A stretch of DNA of 60,132 bases from an uncultured Clostridia bacterium (lineage in GTDB: Bacteria; Bacillota; Clostridia; TANB77; CAG-508). This document shows positions 8,365 through 16,781 of the stretch, in pieces. Position numbers and translations under genes: made by a program. The notes beneath the pieces were generated by a model. It was not told the origin of the DNA and did not search any database. It was given only the letters and a program-made list of their open reading frames with translations. Location: positions 1 through 60,132 of the forward strand of contig CAKPSX010000005.1 in NCBI GenBank assembly GCA_934184665.1. Direction: 5' to 3'. Position 1 is the stretch's first letter, and every line of letters begins with the position of its first letter.

Positions 8365-8590
8365 TGAAAAATGAAACATTTAAAATTCAGTTTTATTTTT
8401 AATCAAAAAGTTTTTAATCTTGTAAAGGGAATAATTCCCCCACACTGAACAAAATATATTTTAAGTTGATTAGGTTAAAAGTATATGTAATTAATTATTT
8501 TTGACCTAGATAACCCTTGAGAAGGGTATCAGATAATAATAATTAAATAATCATAAATTGAATAGGCCCCCTAAATCCTAATTTCAAATT
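8365..8590 (+). ncRNA. Candidate structured non-coding RNA (6S-like size)
   Basis: No protein frame is supported here. Downstream of the promoter two folding domains are visible. The first is closed by TTCAGT/ACTGAA and contains GGGAA-TAA-TTCCC (about 8428-8440). The second is closed by TTGATTAGG (8466-8474) with CCTAAT..CAA (about 8577-8586); it contains AATTAATTATT/AATAATTAA, then a bubble, then ACCCTT-GAG-AAGGGT at the tip (8513-8527). A long hairpin with a central bubble and about 200-225 bases is what 6S RNA looks like, but I see no decisive 6S signature. Ends are approximate and no strong terminator follows. Confidence 0.35.
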
Positions 8591-8662
8591 CAAAATTACT
8601 ATATTTATTACTCCTTTTGTAATGTTTGTTCTTATATTATTCTCTTTACAAAACCAAATATA

Positions 8663-9454
8663 TTATAATTTAATAAATTTACTAGGGCAGTTTCTATCAG
8701 CAACTGATAGGTTAATACCTGCATCAATGGAATTACTAATAATTTCATCTATTACAGTTTGATAAGCTAATTCAGGGAAATTACTTTCCTTGCTTAAATG
8801 ACCTAACATTGCTGTATGTAAATTACTATTTTTTGATAAGTATGAAATAGTTTTTCCTGCCATTGTATTTGACAAATGACCTATATCACTTGCTATACGT
8901 GATTTTAATTTAAAAGGATATGAGCAACACTTTAGAACTTCTGTATCATAATTAGATTCTAAGAGTATAAATTCACTACCTTCTAAATGATTTAAAATTG
9001 ATTTGGTCATATGACCAATATCTGTTGCTATACTTATTTGATGACAATCATTTTTACTTATATTAAACCCGCAAGGATTTGCTGCATCATGTGGAATTTT
9101 AAATGGTAAAATATCTAAATCATCTATAGAAAATTTTTCTGATGGTTTAAAAAAATGTATATTTTGTTCTTTTAATTTTTCTGTATGTGCAGTCATTGCA
9201 TCAAATGTTTCTTTTGTTGCATATACTGGTATATTATATTTTTTTGATATTATAGACATTCCTTTAATATGATCAGTGTGCTCATGTGTAATGAGTAGTG
9301 CTTTAATTGAAAAAGGATCTACTTCTATTGAATTTAGAGCCTCTTCAATTTTTTTGCAACTCATACCAGCATCAACTAATATCTTAGTGTTTTCAGATTC
9401 TACTAATAAACTATTACCACTACTGCCACTATATAAACTGCAAAAATTTAACAT
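8663..9454 (-). CDS. yycJ: Metallo-beta-lactamase fold hydrolase, YycJ/WalJ family
   Basis: The 263-residue protein opens with SLYSGSSGNSLLV and has the metal-binding signature THEHTDHIKG (about residue 55), HDAANPCGF, ATDIGHMT, LESNYD and LGHLSKESN, all typical of YycJ/WalJ. Family members are predicted DNA exonucleases and are often linked to the WalRK two-component locus; here walR/walK are not nearby. The gene lies 21 bp behind murA in the same leftward direction, with an AGAAGGAAGA ribosome site, so it is probably in the murA operon. The catalytic histidines and aspartates are intact. Confidence 0.88.
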   Translation of the reverse strand: MLNFCSLYSGSSGNSLLVESENTKILVDAGMSCKKIEEALNSIEVDPFSIKALLITHEHTDHIKGMSIISKKYNIPVYATKETFDAMTAHTEKLKEQNIHFFKPSEKFSIDDLDILPFKIPHDAANPCGFNISKNDCHQISIATDIGHMTKSILNHLEGSEFILLESNYDTEVLKCCSYPFKLKSRIASDIGHLSNTMAGKTISYLSKNSNLHTAMLGHLSKESNFPELAYQTVIDEIISNSIDAGINLSVADRNCPSKFIKL

Positions 9455-9475
9455 ATATATTCTTCCTTCTAATGT

Positions 9476-10735
9476 TTATTCATTTACTCTTTCGATTATT
9501 GCACCTAAATTTCTGAATTTTTCTTCGATATTTTCATAGCCTCTATCTATATGTTCTAGATTGTATATTTCGGTTGTGCCATTTGCTATAATTCCTGCTA
9601 TAATTAAAGCGGCACCAGCACGTAAATCTGTTGAATATACAGGAGAACCATATAATTTTTCAACACCTTCAAAAAACGCAGATTTACCTTGAGCCGTAAT
9701 GTTTGCTCCCATTTTATTTAATTCATCTGTATATTGAAATCTTGATTCCCATATACCTTCAATTATTTTGCTTGTACCATTTGCAATAGATAAAACAACA
9801 CCCATTTGTGGTTGTAAATCAGTTGGAAATCCTGGATAAGGAAGTGTTTTGATTGTAGCCTTTGCAGGTCTTTTATTACAAGAAACTCTAATGCTATCTC
9901 CTAAATCTTCAACTTGTCCACCAATTTCTATAACTTTTGCTGTAACTGATTCTAAGTGTTTAGTAATACAATTTTTTATTAAAACATCACCCTTTGAAGC
10001 TACAGCTGCAAGCATAAATGTACCTGCTTCTATTTGGTCTGGAACTACAGAATATGTACTGTTTCCACTTAGTTTTTGTACACCATTTATTTTTATAACA
10101 TCAGTACCAGCACCACGAATATCTGCACCCATTGTATTTAAAAAGTTTGCAACATCAACTATATGTGGTTCTTTGGCAGCATTATCAATAATTGTAGTAC
10201 CTTCTGCTAAAACAGAAGCAAGCATAACATTAATTGTAGCACCAACTGAAACTACATCCATATAAATAGAAGTGCCTACCAATTTATCTGCAGATGCGGT
10301 TATTTTTCCTTGACCAACTTCGACTGTAGCACCAAGTGCTTCGAATCCTTTTATATGTTGATCTATAGGTCGTGCTCCCAATTTACATCCACCAGGCATT
10401 CCTACGGTAATTTGCTTTTTACGCCCAAGCATACTACCAATTATATAATATGAAGCTCTGAATTTTCTTGTTTGATCCTCAGAAGCTATTGTTTTATCTA
10501 TATTTCTTGTATCTACTGTAATAGTATTAGGTCCAATCCATTTAATTTTTGCACCAAGTCCTTCTAAAATATCACAAGATGTTTTTACATCACTGATATT
10601 AGGTAAATTTTCAATAGTACAAACTCCATCTATTAAGAGTGTAGCAGGTAAAATTGCAACAGCTGCATTTTTTGCTCCACTAATTGTTACTTCTCCTTTT
10701 AAAGGTGTTCCTCCAGTGATTACTAGTTTTTCCAA
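9476..10735 (-). CDS. murA: UDP-N-acetylglucosamine 1-carboxyvinyltransferase
   Basis: MurA transfers enolpyruvate from PEP to UDP-GlcNAc, the first committed step of peptidoglycan synthesis in the cytoplasm. The 419 residues include Lys22 in SGAKNAAVA and the fosfomycin-target Cys117 in MPGGCKLGARP; since the Cys is present (not Asp), the enzyme type is the fosfomycin-sensitive one. The C-terminal RGYENIEEKFRNLGA motif is normal. The start codon is TTG at 10735, directed by AAGGAGGA 9 bases upstream. It is followed by yycJ and preceded by spoIIR in the same direction. A promoter sits in the gap between spoIIR and murA. Confidence 0.96.
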   Translation of the reverse strand: MEKLVITGGTPLKGEVTISGAKNAAVAILPATLLIDGVCTIENLPNISDVKTSCDILEGLGAKIKWIGPNTITVDTRNIDKTIASEDQTRKFRASYYIIGSMLGRKKQITVGMPGGCKLGARPIDQHIKGFEALGATVEVGQGKITASADKLVGTSIYMDVVSVGATINVMLASVLAEGTTIIDNAAKEPHIVDVANFLNTMGADIRGAGTDVIKINGVQKLSGNSTYSVVPDQIEAGTFMLAAVASKGDVLIKNCITKHLESVTAKVIEIGGQVEDLGDSIRVSCNKRPAKATIKTLPYPGFPTDLQPQMGVVLSIANGTSKIIEGIWESRFQYTDELNKMGANITAQGKSAFFEGVEKLYGSPVYSTDLRAGAALIIAGIIANGTTEIYNLEHIDRGYENIEEKFRNLGAIIERVNE

Positions 10736-10768
10736 AAGTATTCCTCCTTAAAATAATCTTCTTTAGAA

Positions 10769-10797
10769 ATATACCATAAAATGAGAAAGATTACAAT
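10769..10797 (-). promoter_or_regulatory. Promoter of murA-yycJ
   Basis: Leftward TTGTAA (10797-10792), 17-bp spacer, TATATT (10774-10769), 34 bp before the murA start codon. This would let murA be expressed in growth, apart from the sporulation gene spoIIR upstream. Confidence 0.5.
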
Positions 10798-10813
10798 ATA
10801 TTTTGAGGATATT

Positions 10814-11458
10814 CTAATTTTTTGCTGTAAAAAAATCTTTTTGAGCAAAAAGTTCTATTATCTTAAATTTAATATCAAAATCTAATTCATCATTTTCTGA
10901 AACTACATTATATGATTCTTGCTCTAAATTGTTTTCAAGACTTTTTTTACCTTCATCATCAACTATTCCTGAGCTAACATCAATAAAACATAGAGATGGA
11001 AACATTACACACCACCAATTTTTTCCTTTTGCTTCTCCAATTTCTACACGTAATGCATCGTAAAAGCCTGCGGGTAGAGAGATATCACCATATGTTTTGG
11101 TTGGAAAGTAAAAATTACCTATATTAATTTTAGTAGAATAATTATATCCATTTTCAATAATTATTTGTTCAGCAATTTTTTGAAAATCTGTGGAATGTTC
11201 TTTGGCAATAGAGATTGCTTCTTCTTTTGTTGTGCAGTTTGTGCTTAATGTATTCATATAATTAAGTAGTCCGTCACGAACTTTTAACTTTAATGCTTGA
11301 TCTTCATCAGAATCACTATTGGCTAATACATGAAGTCTAAAAACAGAATTCGATATATCAGAACCTATGGCCGTTACATATGATTGAGCACAAATAAATG
11401 TATATAATAATAATAGAAAAAATAATAAAAATATTTTCTTTATGTTGATTTTTTTCAT
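10814..11458 (-). CDS. spoIIR: Stage II sporulation protein R
   Basis: SpoIIR is made in the forespore, secreted into the intermembrane space and triggers SpoIIGA to process pro-sigma-E in the mother cell. The 214 residues start with a signal peptide (about 1-25) and contain the family blocks FRLHVLANSDSDEDQ, LKLKVRD, FPTKTYG, LPAGFYDALRVEIGEA and NWWCVMFPSLCF. An AAAGGAGG ribosome site sits before the ATG. Upstream the gene is divergent from an unknown rightward gene at 11641. A TGTCGAA heptamer (11544-11550) lies between them. The expected sigma-F promoter could not be fixed by eye. Confidence 0.94.
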   Translation of the reverse strand: MKKINIKKIFLLFFLLLLYTFICAQSYVTAIGSDISNSVFRLHVLANSDSDEDQALKLKVRDGLLNYMNTLSTNCTTKEEAISIAKEHSTDFQKIAEQIIIENGYNYSTKINIGNFYFPTKTYGDISLPAGFYDALRVEIGEAKGKNWWCVMFPSLCFIDVSSGIVDDEGKKSLENNLEQESYNVVSENDELDFDIKFKIIELFAQKDFFTAKN

Positions 11459-11579
11459 AATAATCCTCCTTTTATAAAATAAAACGTTTTTGTTAAAAAA
11501 TATCTTTAAAATAATTATTAACCAAAAAAAATAAAATATTCATTGTCGAAAAAATATAACAAAAAATGAAATAAAAGAC

Positions 11580-11608
11580 TTGACATTAAAAACAAAGAAT
11601 GGTAAAAT
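11580..11608 (+). promoter_or_regulatory. Sigma-A promoter of the gene at 11641
   Basis: TTGACA (11580-11585), 17-bp spacer, TAAAAT (11603-11608). Transcription near 11615 rules out the upstream start codon at 11599. A Spo0A-box-like TGTCGAA (11544-11550) lies 29 bp before the -35. Confidence 0.8.
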
Positions 11609-11640
11609 TTACCAAAGAACAATCGAAAGGGATGAACGAT

Positions 11641-12078
11641 ATGATCGTTGAAAATAAGAAGATTGACAAAGCATGTAGCTTTTATGTTAGTGATTTTCAT
11701 TTAGAAATGATACTAATGCCATATATAAATGAGAAAATTGACAAAAGAGAAAATATAGTAATTACAACAGAAAAAGATTTAAGAGATACAGTAGAAATAT
11801 TAATATCAAAAGTTAATATTAATAAAGAAAATAAAAAGAAAATATTAGATTTAGGGTGGGGTAAAAGTGGATATACACCTGTTAATGACGAGTCTAATGT
11901 TATAGTGATCGGAACAGAGAAATATATAAATGATATAAATAATAAAATTGAAGATTCAAATATAAATAAAGTAACAATAATAAATTGTTATGATTTTGAG
12001 GAGGTTAAAGATAATATAGTAAATATTGTGGAGGCGCATGATGAAAGCCTTAATACAATAGGTTTTGATAAAATATAA
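11641..12078 (+). CDS. Uncharacterized protein, 145 aa
   Basis: I do not recognise this protein. It is soluble, acidic to neutral and without membrane segments or cysteine motifs (one Cys near each end). It reads as alternating helices and strands: CSFYVSDFHLEMILMPYI, then ENIVITTEKDLRDTVEILI, then NVIVIGTEKYIND and VTIINCYDFEEV, the last two spaced like strands of a Rossmann-like sheet. The start at 11641 is chosen because AAAGGG lies 9 bases before it; 11632 is too close to that site and 11599 is inside the promoter. It is monocistronic, with its own promoter and terminator, divergent from spoIIR. Confidence 0.7.
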   Translation: MIVENKKIDKACSFYVSDFHLEMILMPYINEKIDKRENIVITTEKDLRDTVEILISKVNINKENKKKILDLGWGKSGYTPVNDESNVIVIGTEKYINDINNKIEDSNINKVTIINCYDFEEVKDNIVNIVEAHDESLNTIGFDKI

Positions 12079-12103
12079 AATTTAAAATGTTAATTCTGCG
12101 AAT

Positions 12104-12126
12104 AAGTTAATAAAAGCTAACTTTTT
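12104..12126 (+). terminator. Probable terminator of the gene at 11641
   Basis: AAGTTA (12104-12109) pairs with TAACTT (12118-12123), followed by TTT. The stem is only 6 bp. Confidence 0.5.
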
Positions 12127-12163
12127 GTCATTGAAAAAATTTTTTCTTATTTGTGCTAAACTA

Positions 12164-12192
12164 TTGAAAAAAGTTTGAAAATGGTATATAAA
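12164..12192 (+). promoter_or_regulatory. Promoter of the UDP-sugar pyrophosphorylase gene
   Basis: TTGAAA (12164-12169), 17-bp spacer, TATAAA (12187-12192), 31 bp before the chosen ATG. Confidence 0.6.
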
Positions 12193-12223
12193 TATTGTTA
12201 CTAGACAAGAAAGGAAGATGCAT

Positions 12224-13465
12224 ATGGAAGAAAACATGCAATTGATTAGAAAAACTCTAAAAAAATATTCTCAAGAGCATTTACTAAATGGATATGAAAA
12301 TTTACCAGAAGTAAAACAAAAACAATTGTTAAATCAAATTGAAAATACTGACTTTGAACTAATAAACAGTTTATATAGCAAGACAAAAGAAACAGTAGAA
12401 ATTTCAGAATCACAATTGTCACCAATCGAATATTGGGATCGAAAAAGGCTAAATGGAGAATATAAGGAGTTTCAAGAAATAGGGGAAAAAGCGATAAAAA
12501 GTGGAAAACTTGCTGCAGTTACAATGGCTGGAGGACAAGGAACAAGGCTTGGACATAAAGGACCAAAAGGTACTTTTGATATTGGTTTAGATTCCCATAA
12601 ATCTTTGTTTGAACTTCTTTGTGATTCATTAAAGACAGAAGGGAAAAAATATGGTGTAACAATACCATGGTTTATAATGACAAGCAAAGAAAACAATCAG
12701 GAAACAATTGACTTCTTTGCAAAGCATAAGTACTTTGGATACGAAAAAAATAAAAATATATTTTTCTTTGAACAAGGCGAATTACCAATGGTTGATACTG
12801 AAGGTAAAATATTAATAGGTGAAGATGGACTTATTAAAGAAGCGGCAGATGGTCATGGTGGTATATATGAAGCACTTGTTAAAAATGGAATGACAAAGAA
12901 AATGCGTGAATTAGGTGTTGAATGGATTTTTATAGGTGGTGTTGATAACTGTCTAGCAAAAATGGTAGATCCTGTTCTTATGGGACTTGCTATAGAAAAA
13001 CATGTAACAGCAGCAGGAAAATCTGTTGTTAAGGCAAATCCACAAGAAAAAGTTGGAGTGTTCTGCAAGAAAAATGGAAAACCATCTGTAGTAGAATATA
13101 CAGAGATTCCAAAAGAAATGTCTGAGGCTACTGACAAAAATGGTGAACTTATATATGGAGAATCACATATCTTATGTAATTTATTTAATATAGATGCAGT
13201 TGAAAGAATGGGAAAAAAACCACTTCCATACCATACAGCATATAAAAAAGCAACATATATAAATGACAAAGGCGAAAAAGTAGTTCCAGATGGACCTAAT
13301 GCATATAAGTTTGAAGCATTTTTATTTGATGCATTTGGAGAATTAGATGATATGGTTATTTTACGTGTAAAAAGAGAAGAAGAGTTCGCACCAGTTAAAA
13401 ATGCTACTGGAACAGATAGCCCAGAGACAGCAAGAGAATTATATAAAAAGTTTTATAAAATATAA
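12224..13465 (+). CDS. UDPGP-family uridylyltransferase (UDP-GlcNAc/UDP-Glc pyrophosphorylase)
   Basis: The 413-residue protein belongs to the eukaryote-like UDPGP/UAP family, not to the bacterial GalU or GlmU families. The nucleotide loop MAGGQGTRLGHKGPKG is near residue 100, followed by PWFIMTS, FFEQGELPMVD, DGHGGIYEAL and FIGGVDNCLAKMVDP. It makes a UDP-sugar (UDP-Glc, UDP-GlcNAc or both) and pyrophosphate from UTP and a sugar 1-phosphate. The next gene is a phosphohexomutase that can supply the sugar 1-phosphate, so the pair is a small pathway. The ATG at 12224 is preferred over 12218, which touches the AGGAAG ribosome site. Substrate preference cannot be decided by eye. Confidence 0.88.
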   Translation: MEENMQLIRKTLKKYSQEHLLNGYENLPEVKQKQLLNQIENTDFELINSLYSKTKETVEISESQLSPIEYWDRKRLNGEYKEFQEIGEKAIKSGKLAAVTMAGGQGTRLGHKGPKGTFDIGLDSHKSLFELLCDSLKTEGKKYGVTIPWFIMTSKENNQETIDFFAKHKYFGYEKNKNIFFFEQGELPMVDTEGKILIGEDGLIKEAADGHGGIYEALVKNGMTKKMRELGVEWIFIGGVDNCLAKMVDPVLMGLAIEKHVTAAGKSVVKANPQEKVGVFCKKNGKPSVVEYTEIPKEMSEATDKNGELIYGESHILCNLFNIDAVERMGKKPLPYHTAYKKATYINDKGEKVVPDGPNAYKFEAFLFDAFGELDDMVILRVKREEEFAPVKNATGTDSPETARELYKKFYKI

Positions 13466-13492
13466 TAATGTTTTAATAAAGAAGCAAAAGAT

Positions 13493-13522
13493 AATACCAT
13501 TTAGGATATGCCTAATGGTATT
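13493..13522 (+). other. Intercistronic hairpin before the phosphohexomutase gene
   Basis: AATACCATT(T)AGG and CCTAATGGTATT pair with one bulged T around ATATG. It lies between the two sugar genes, 21 bases before the second ATG, and is followed by a short T run. It could be a leaky terminator that lowers downstream expression, or an mRNA stability element. Confidence 0.5.
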
Positions 13523-13543
13523 TGTTATAAGAAAGGGAAACAT

Positions 13544-15274
13544 ATGAATTATTTAGAGGAATATAAAAGATGGTGTGAAGATCCATCATTTGATGAAGAA
13601 ACAAAAAAAGAGTTATTAGAGATAAAAAATAATGAAGAAGAAATTAAAGATAGATTCTACAAAGAATTAGAGTTTGGAACAGCTGGTTTACGTGGAATAA
13701 TTGGTATGGGAACAAATAGAATGAATAAATATACTGTTGGAAAGGCAACACAAGGTTTAGCTAATTATATAATTGAACAAGGAACACAAGATATGGGTGT
13801 TGCGATAAGTTATGATTCAAGAAAAATGTCAGATGAATTTAGTATGCAAACAGCATTAATATTAAATGCAAATGGAATTAAAACATATTTATTTGAAAGT
13901 TTAAGACCAGTTCCAGAGCTATCATTTGCAATAAGACAATTAAAGTGCACAGCTGGAATTATGATTACAGCAAGTCATAATCCTCCAAAATATAACGGAT
14001 ATAAAGTTTATTGGGATGATGGTTCACAAATAATTTCACCAAGAGATAAGGATATAATTGCAAAAGTTAGGGGAATAACAGATTTCAAAGAAATAAAAAC
14101 AATGAACAGAGAAGAGGCAATCGAAAAAGGATTATTTAATGTGATTGGAAAAGAAATGGATGATAAATTCATAAATAAATTAAAATCACTTGTATTAAAT
14201 CCTGAGATTGTAAAAGAACAAGGCAAAAAATTAAAAATAGTTTATACACCATTACATGGAACAGGAAATACAATTGCTGAAAGACTTTTAAATGAGCTTG
14301 GATTTGAAAATGTATATGTTGTTCCTGAACAGGCAAAACCAGATGGTAATTTTCCAACTGTAGATTATCCAAACCCAGAGGACAAAAAAGCATTTAAATT
14401 AGCTTTGGAACTAGCAGAAAAAGTTGATGCAGATGTTGTTTTAGCTACAGATCCTGATGCGGATAGACTAGGAATATATGCAAAAGATGCAAAAACAGGT
14501 GAATATATGACATATACAGGAAATATGTCTGCATTATTGATTGCAGAATATAGAATATCACAAATGAAAGAAAAGGGAATATTACCTGCTGATGGAATGT
14601 TTATTACAACAATAGTATCATCAGATTTAGCAAAAGCAATTGCAAAATATTATAACTTAGAATGTATAGAAGTTCTAACAGGTTTTAAAAATATAGGAGC
14701 TGTTATAAAAAAAGCAGAAGAGAAAAAAGACAAAACGTATGTGTTTGGATTCGAGGAAAGCTACGGATGTCTTATTGGAGATTATGCTAGAGATAAAGAT
14801 GGTATTTCAGCAGTTATGTCATTATGTGAAGCAGCAGCTTATTATAAGTCAAAAGGCTTAACATTATGGGATCAAATGATGAACATATATGAGAAATATG
14901 GATATTATAAAGAAGCTCAGATATCAATTGTATTAGAAGGTGCTGAAGGTGCAGAAAAGATAAAGGCTATGATGTCAAACATGAGAAATAAAGATATAGA
15001 ACAAATTGGTGATTATAAAGTAATTAAATTCAAAGATGTGGATAGAGATTATGTAAAAGATATGATCACTGGAGAAGAATCAAATACAGGATTACCAAAA
15101 TCAAATGTCTTATATTATGAATTAGAAAATAATTCATGGTGTTGTGTACGCCCATCAGGAACGGAACCAAAAATCAAACTTTATATTGGAATAAAGGGAG
15201 AAAATATGGAAAATGCAAATGAAAAACTTGAGAAACTTTCAAAAGCTATGGAAGACTTAGTTAGAAACTCATAA
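13544..15274 (+). CDS. Phosphoglucomutase/phosphomannomutase (alpha-D-phosphohexomutase)
   Basis: The 576-residue enzyme shows all four active-site blocks of the superfamily: the phosphoserine loop TASHNPPKYNGYKVYW (about 143), the Mg-binding DPDADRLG (about 303), the sugar-binding GFEESYG (about 401) and the phosphate-binding RPSGTEPKIKLY (about 535). It interconverts hexose 6-phosphate and hexose 1-phosphate. Length and sequence style match the PgcA-type enzymes of Firmicutes that supply glucose 1-phosphate for UDP-glucose, glycolipids and wall polymers. The ATG at 13544 follows AAAGGG; the longer frame from 13508 runs through the upstream hairpin. A strong terminator follows. Confidence 0.94.
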   Translation: MNYLEEYKRWCEDPSFDEETKKELLEIKNNEEEIKDRFYKELEFGTAGLRGIIGMGTNRMNKYTVGKATQGLANYIIEQGTQDMGVAISYDSRKMSDEFSMQTALILNANGIKTYLFESLRPVPELSFAIRQLKCTAGIMITASHNPPKYNGYKVYWDDGSQIISPRDKDIIAKVRGITDFKEIKTMNREEAIEKGLFNVIGKEMDDKFINKLKSLVLNPEIVKEQGKKLKIVYTPLHGTGNTIAERLLNELGFENVYVVPEQAKPDGNFPTVDYPNPEDKKAFKLALELAEKVDADVVLATDPDADRLGIYAKDAKTGEYMTYTGNMSALLIAEYRISQMKEKGILPADGMFITTIVSSDLAKAIAKYYNLECIEVLTGFKNIGAVIKKAEEKKDKTYVFGFEESYGCLIGDYARDKDGISAVMSLCEAAAYYKSKGLTLWDQMMNIYEKYGYYKEAQISIVLEGAEGAEKIKAMMSNMRNKDIEQIGDYKVIKFKDVDRDYVKDMITGEESNTGLPKSNVLYYELENNSWCCVRPSGTEPKIKLYIGIKGENMENANEKLEKLSKAMEDLVRNS

Positions 15275-15280
15275 AAGTAT

Positions 15281-15308
15281 AAGGAAGCAGATGCATCTGC
15301 TTCTTTTG
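15281..15308 (+). terminator. Terminator of the sugar-nucleotide operon
   Basis: GAAGCAGATG and CATCTGCTTC (15284-15303) form a perfect 20-bp palindrome, followed by TTTTGC, 9 bases after the stop codon. Confidence 0.8.
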
Positions 15309-15311
15309 CTT

Positions 15312-15342
15312 TTGACAAAATGCTTGACAGATATGTTATAAT
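15312..15342 (+). promoter_or_regulatory. Promoter of the ttcA-type gene
   Basis: TTGACA (15312-15317) and TATAAT (15337-15342) have a 19-bp spacer; a second TTGACA at 15324 is too close to serve. The start near 15349 supports the ATG at 15369. Confidence 0.6.
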
Positions 15343-15368
15343 ATTTGAGGAAGGGAATGGAGTTTAAG

Positions 15369-16076
15369 ATGCAACAAATATTAAGTAAAATGAGAAAAGC
15401 AATTGAAGAATATAATATGATTGAAGAGGGAGATAAAATTGCAGTATGTCTTTCAGGAGGAAAGGATTCAATAACACTTTTAAATGGGTTAAAGGCATTA
15501 CAAAGATTTTATCCAAAACATTTTGAACTTATAGCAATTACAGTAAATCCTGGATTTGATAATTTTGATAATGAATTATTACAGAAGAATTGTGATGAAG
15601 TTCAAGTGCCTTTATTTATAGAGAAGAGCAATATTAAAGAAATCGTTTTTGATGTGAGAAAAGAAAAAAATCCATGTTCATTATGTGCCAACTTGCGTAG
15701 AGGTATTATTAATAGTGTAGCTATTAGGGAAGGATGCAACAAGATTGCATTGGGACATAATTTAGATGATGTTTTAGAAACATTTTTATTAAATTTATTA
15801 TATACAGGAAGTTTATCGACATTTGCACCTAAAAGCTATATGGATAGAAGCAAAATAACATTAATAAGGCCACTAATATTGCTTAGTGAGAAGGATACAA
15901 GAAGATATGTGAAAAAGAATAATAAATCGGTTATGCCTAAAGTTTGTCCTATGGATGAAAACACTAAGAGAGAAACAATGAAAGAACAGATATTTTTATG
16001 GCAAAAAGATATTCCTATGGTAAGAGCTAATCTTTTTGGAGCAATTTCACGTAATTTAGAGGGCTGGAAAAAGTAA
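15369..16076 (+). CDS. TtcA-type PP-loop tRNA thiolation enzyme
   Basis: The 235-residue protein carries the PP-loop ATP pyrophosphatase motif LSGGKDS (about residue 32), CSLCANLRRG (the CxxC pair), LGHNLDDVLETFLLNLLYTGS and RPLILLSEKD. This is the pattern of TtcA, which 2-thiolates cytidine 32 of certain tRNAs using an iron-sulfur cluster. Firmicutes have several close paralogues, so the exact tRNA position is an inference. Start choice: ATG 15369 has GGAG 6 bases upstream and aligns with the usual family N-terminus; ATG 15357 is the alternative. The neighbouring tRNA-Arg gene has its own promoter. Confidence 0.85.
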   Translation: MQQILSKMRKAIEEYNMIEEGDKIAVCLSGGKDSITLLNGLKALQRFYPKHFELIAITVNPGFDNFDNELLQKNCDEVQVPLFIEKSNIKEIVFDVRKEKNPCSLCANLRRGIINSVAIREGCNKIALGHNLDDVLETFLLNLLYTGSLSTFAPKSYMDRSKITLIRPLILLSEKDTRRYVKKNNKSVMPKVCPMDENTKRETMKEQIFLWQKDIPMVRANLFGAISRNLEGWKK

Positions 16077-16112
16077 GGGAGAATTTACAATAAAATTTGA
16101 TTTTATGCAATG

Positions 16113-16141
16113 TTGAAAACAAAAATAAGTTGTGATATAAT
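16113..16141 (+). promoter_or_regulatory. Sigma-A promoter of tRNA-Arg
   Basis: TTGAAA (16113-16118), 17-bp spacer, perfect TATAAT (16136-16141), 10 bp before the tRNA. Confidence 0.8.
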
Positions 16142-16151
16142 AATGGCAGAT

Positions 16152-16227
<76 letters not shown>

Positions 16228-16298
16228 AAAATTAAATGTATAAGTAAGAGTTTGCTGTAATTTAAGAGTAATAACAATTGAAAATAAGGAATATAAAT

Positions 16299-16781
16299 AT
16301 GGAAAATTATTACATGAAACAAGCTTTAAAAGAAGCGGAAAAAGCATATAATAAATTAGAAGTTCCAGTAGGAGCAATAATAGTAAAAGATGGGGAAATA
16401 ATAGCTAGAGCTCACAATCAAAAAGAAGAGAAAACAGATACAACAAAACATGCGGAAATATTGGCAATACAAAAAGCAAGTAAAAAGCTAAAATCGTGGA
16501 GACTAATAGATTGTGAAATGTATGTTACATTAGAACCATGTACGATGTGTGCAGGGGCTATAATTAATTCTAGAATAAAAAAAGTCTATATAGGTACTAT
16601 GGATGAAAAGACTGGTGCCGTAGGGTCTGTATTAAATCTATTTGAAGATTATAAGTTTAATCATAAAGTAGAAAGTAAAAGTGGAATTATGGAACAAGAA
16701 TGTGAAGAGATATTAAAGAGGTTTTTCAGGGAATTACGAAAATTAAAAAATAATCGGAGGAAAAAATGTATAGAAATATAA
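16299..16781 (+). CDS. tadA: tRNA-specific adenosine deaminase
   Basis: TadA deaminates A34 of tRNA-Arg(ACG) to inosine, letting it read several CGN codons. The 160-residue protein has the cytidine-deaminase zinc site: HAE (His ligand and catalytic Glu) near residue 56 and PCTMCAGA near 86. VPVGAIIVKDGEIIA is the usual family start. The ATG at 16299 follows AAGGAA by 7 bases; an upstream ATG at 16278 lacks a site. The last 16 bases overlap the next gene, so the two are translationally coupled. Order tadA - SRP RNA - dnaX matches B. subtilis yaaJ - scr - dnaX. Confidence 0.95.
   Translation: MENYYMKQALKEAEKAYNKLEVPVGAIIVKDGEIIARAHNQKEEKTDTTKHAEILAIQKASKKLKSWRLIDCEMYVTLEPCTMCAGAIINSRIKKVYIGTMDEKTGAVGSVLNLFEDYKFNHKVESKSGIMEQECEEILKRFFRELRKLKNNRRKKCIEI

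Noticed and set aside
8365..8590. Firm assignment as 6S RNA
   Set aside because: Size and fold are suggestive, but no conserved 6S sequence could be matched by eye, so only a candidate ncRNA is reported.
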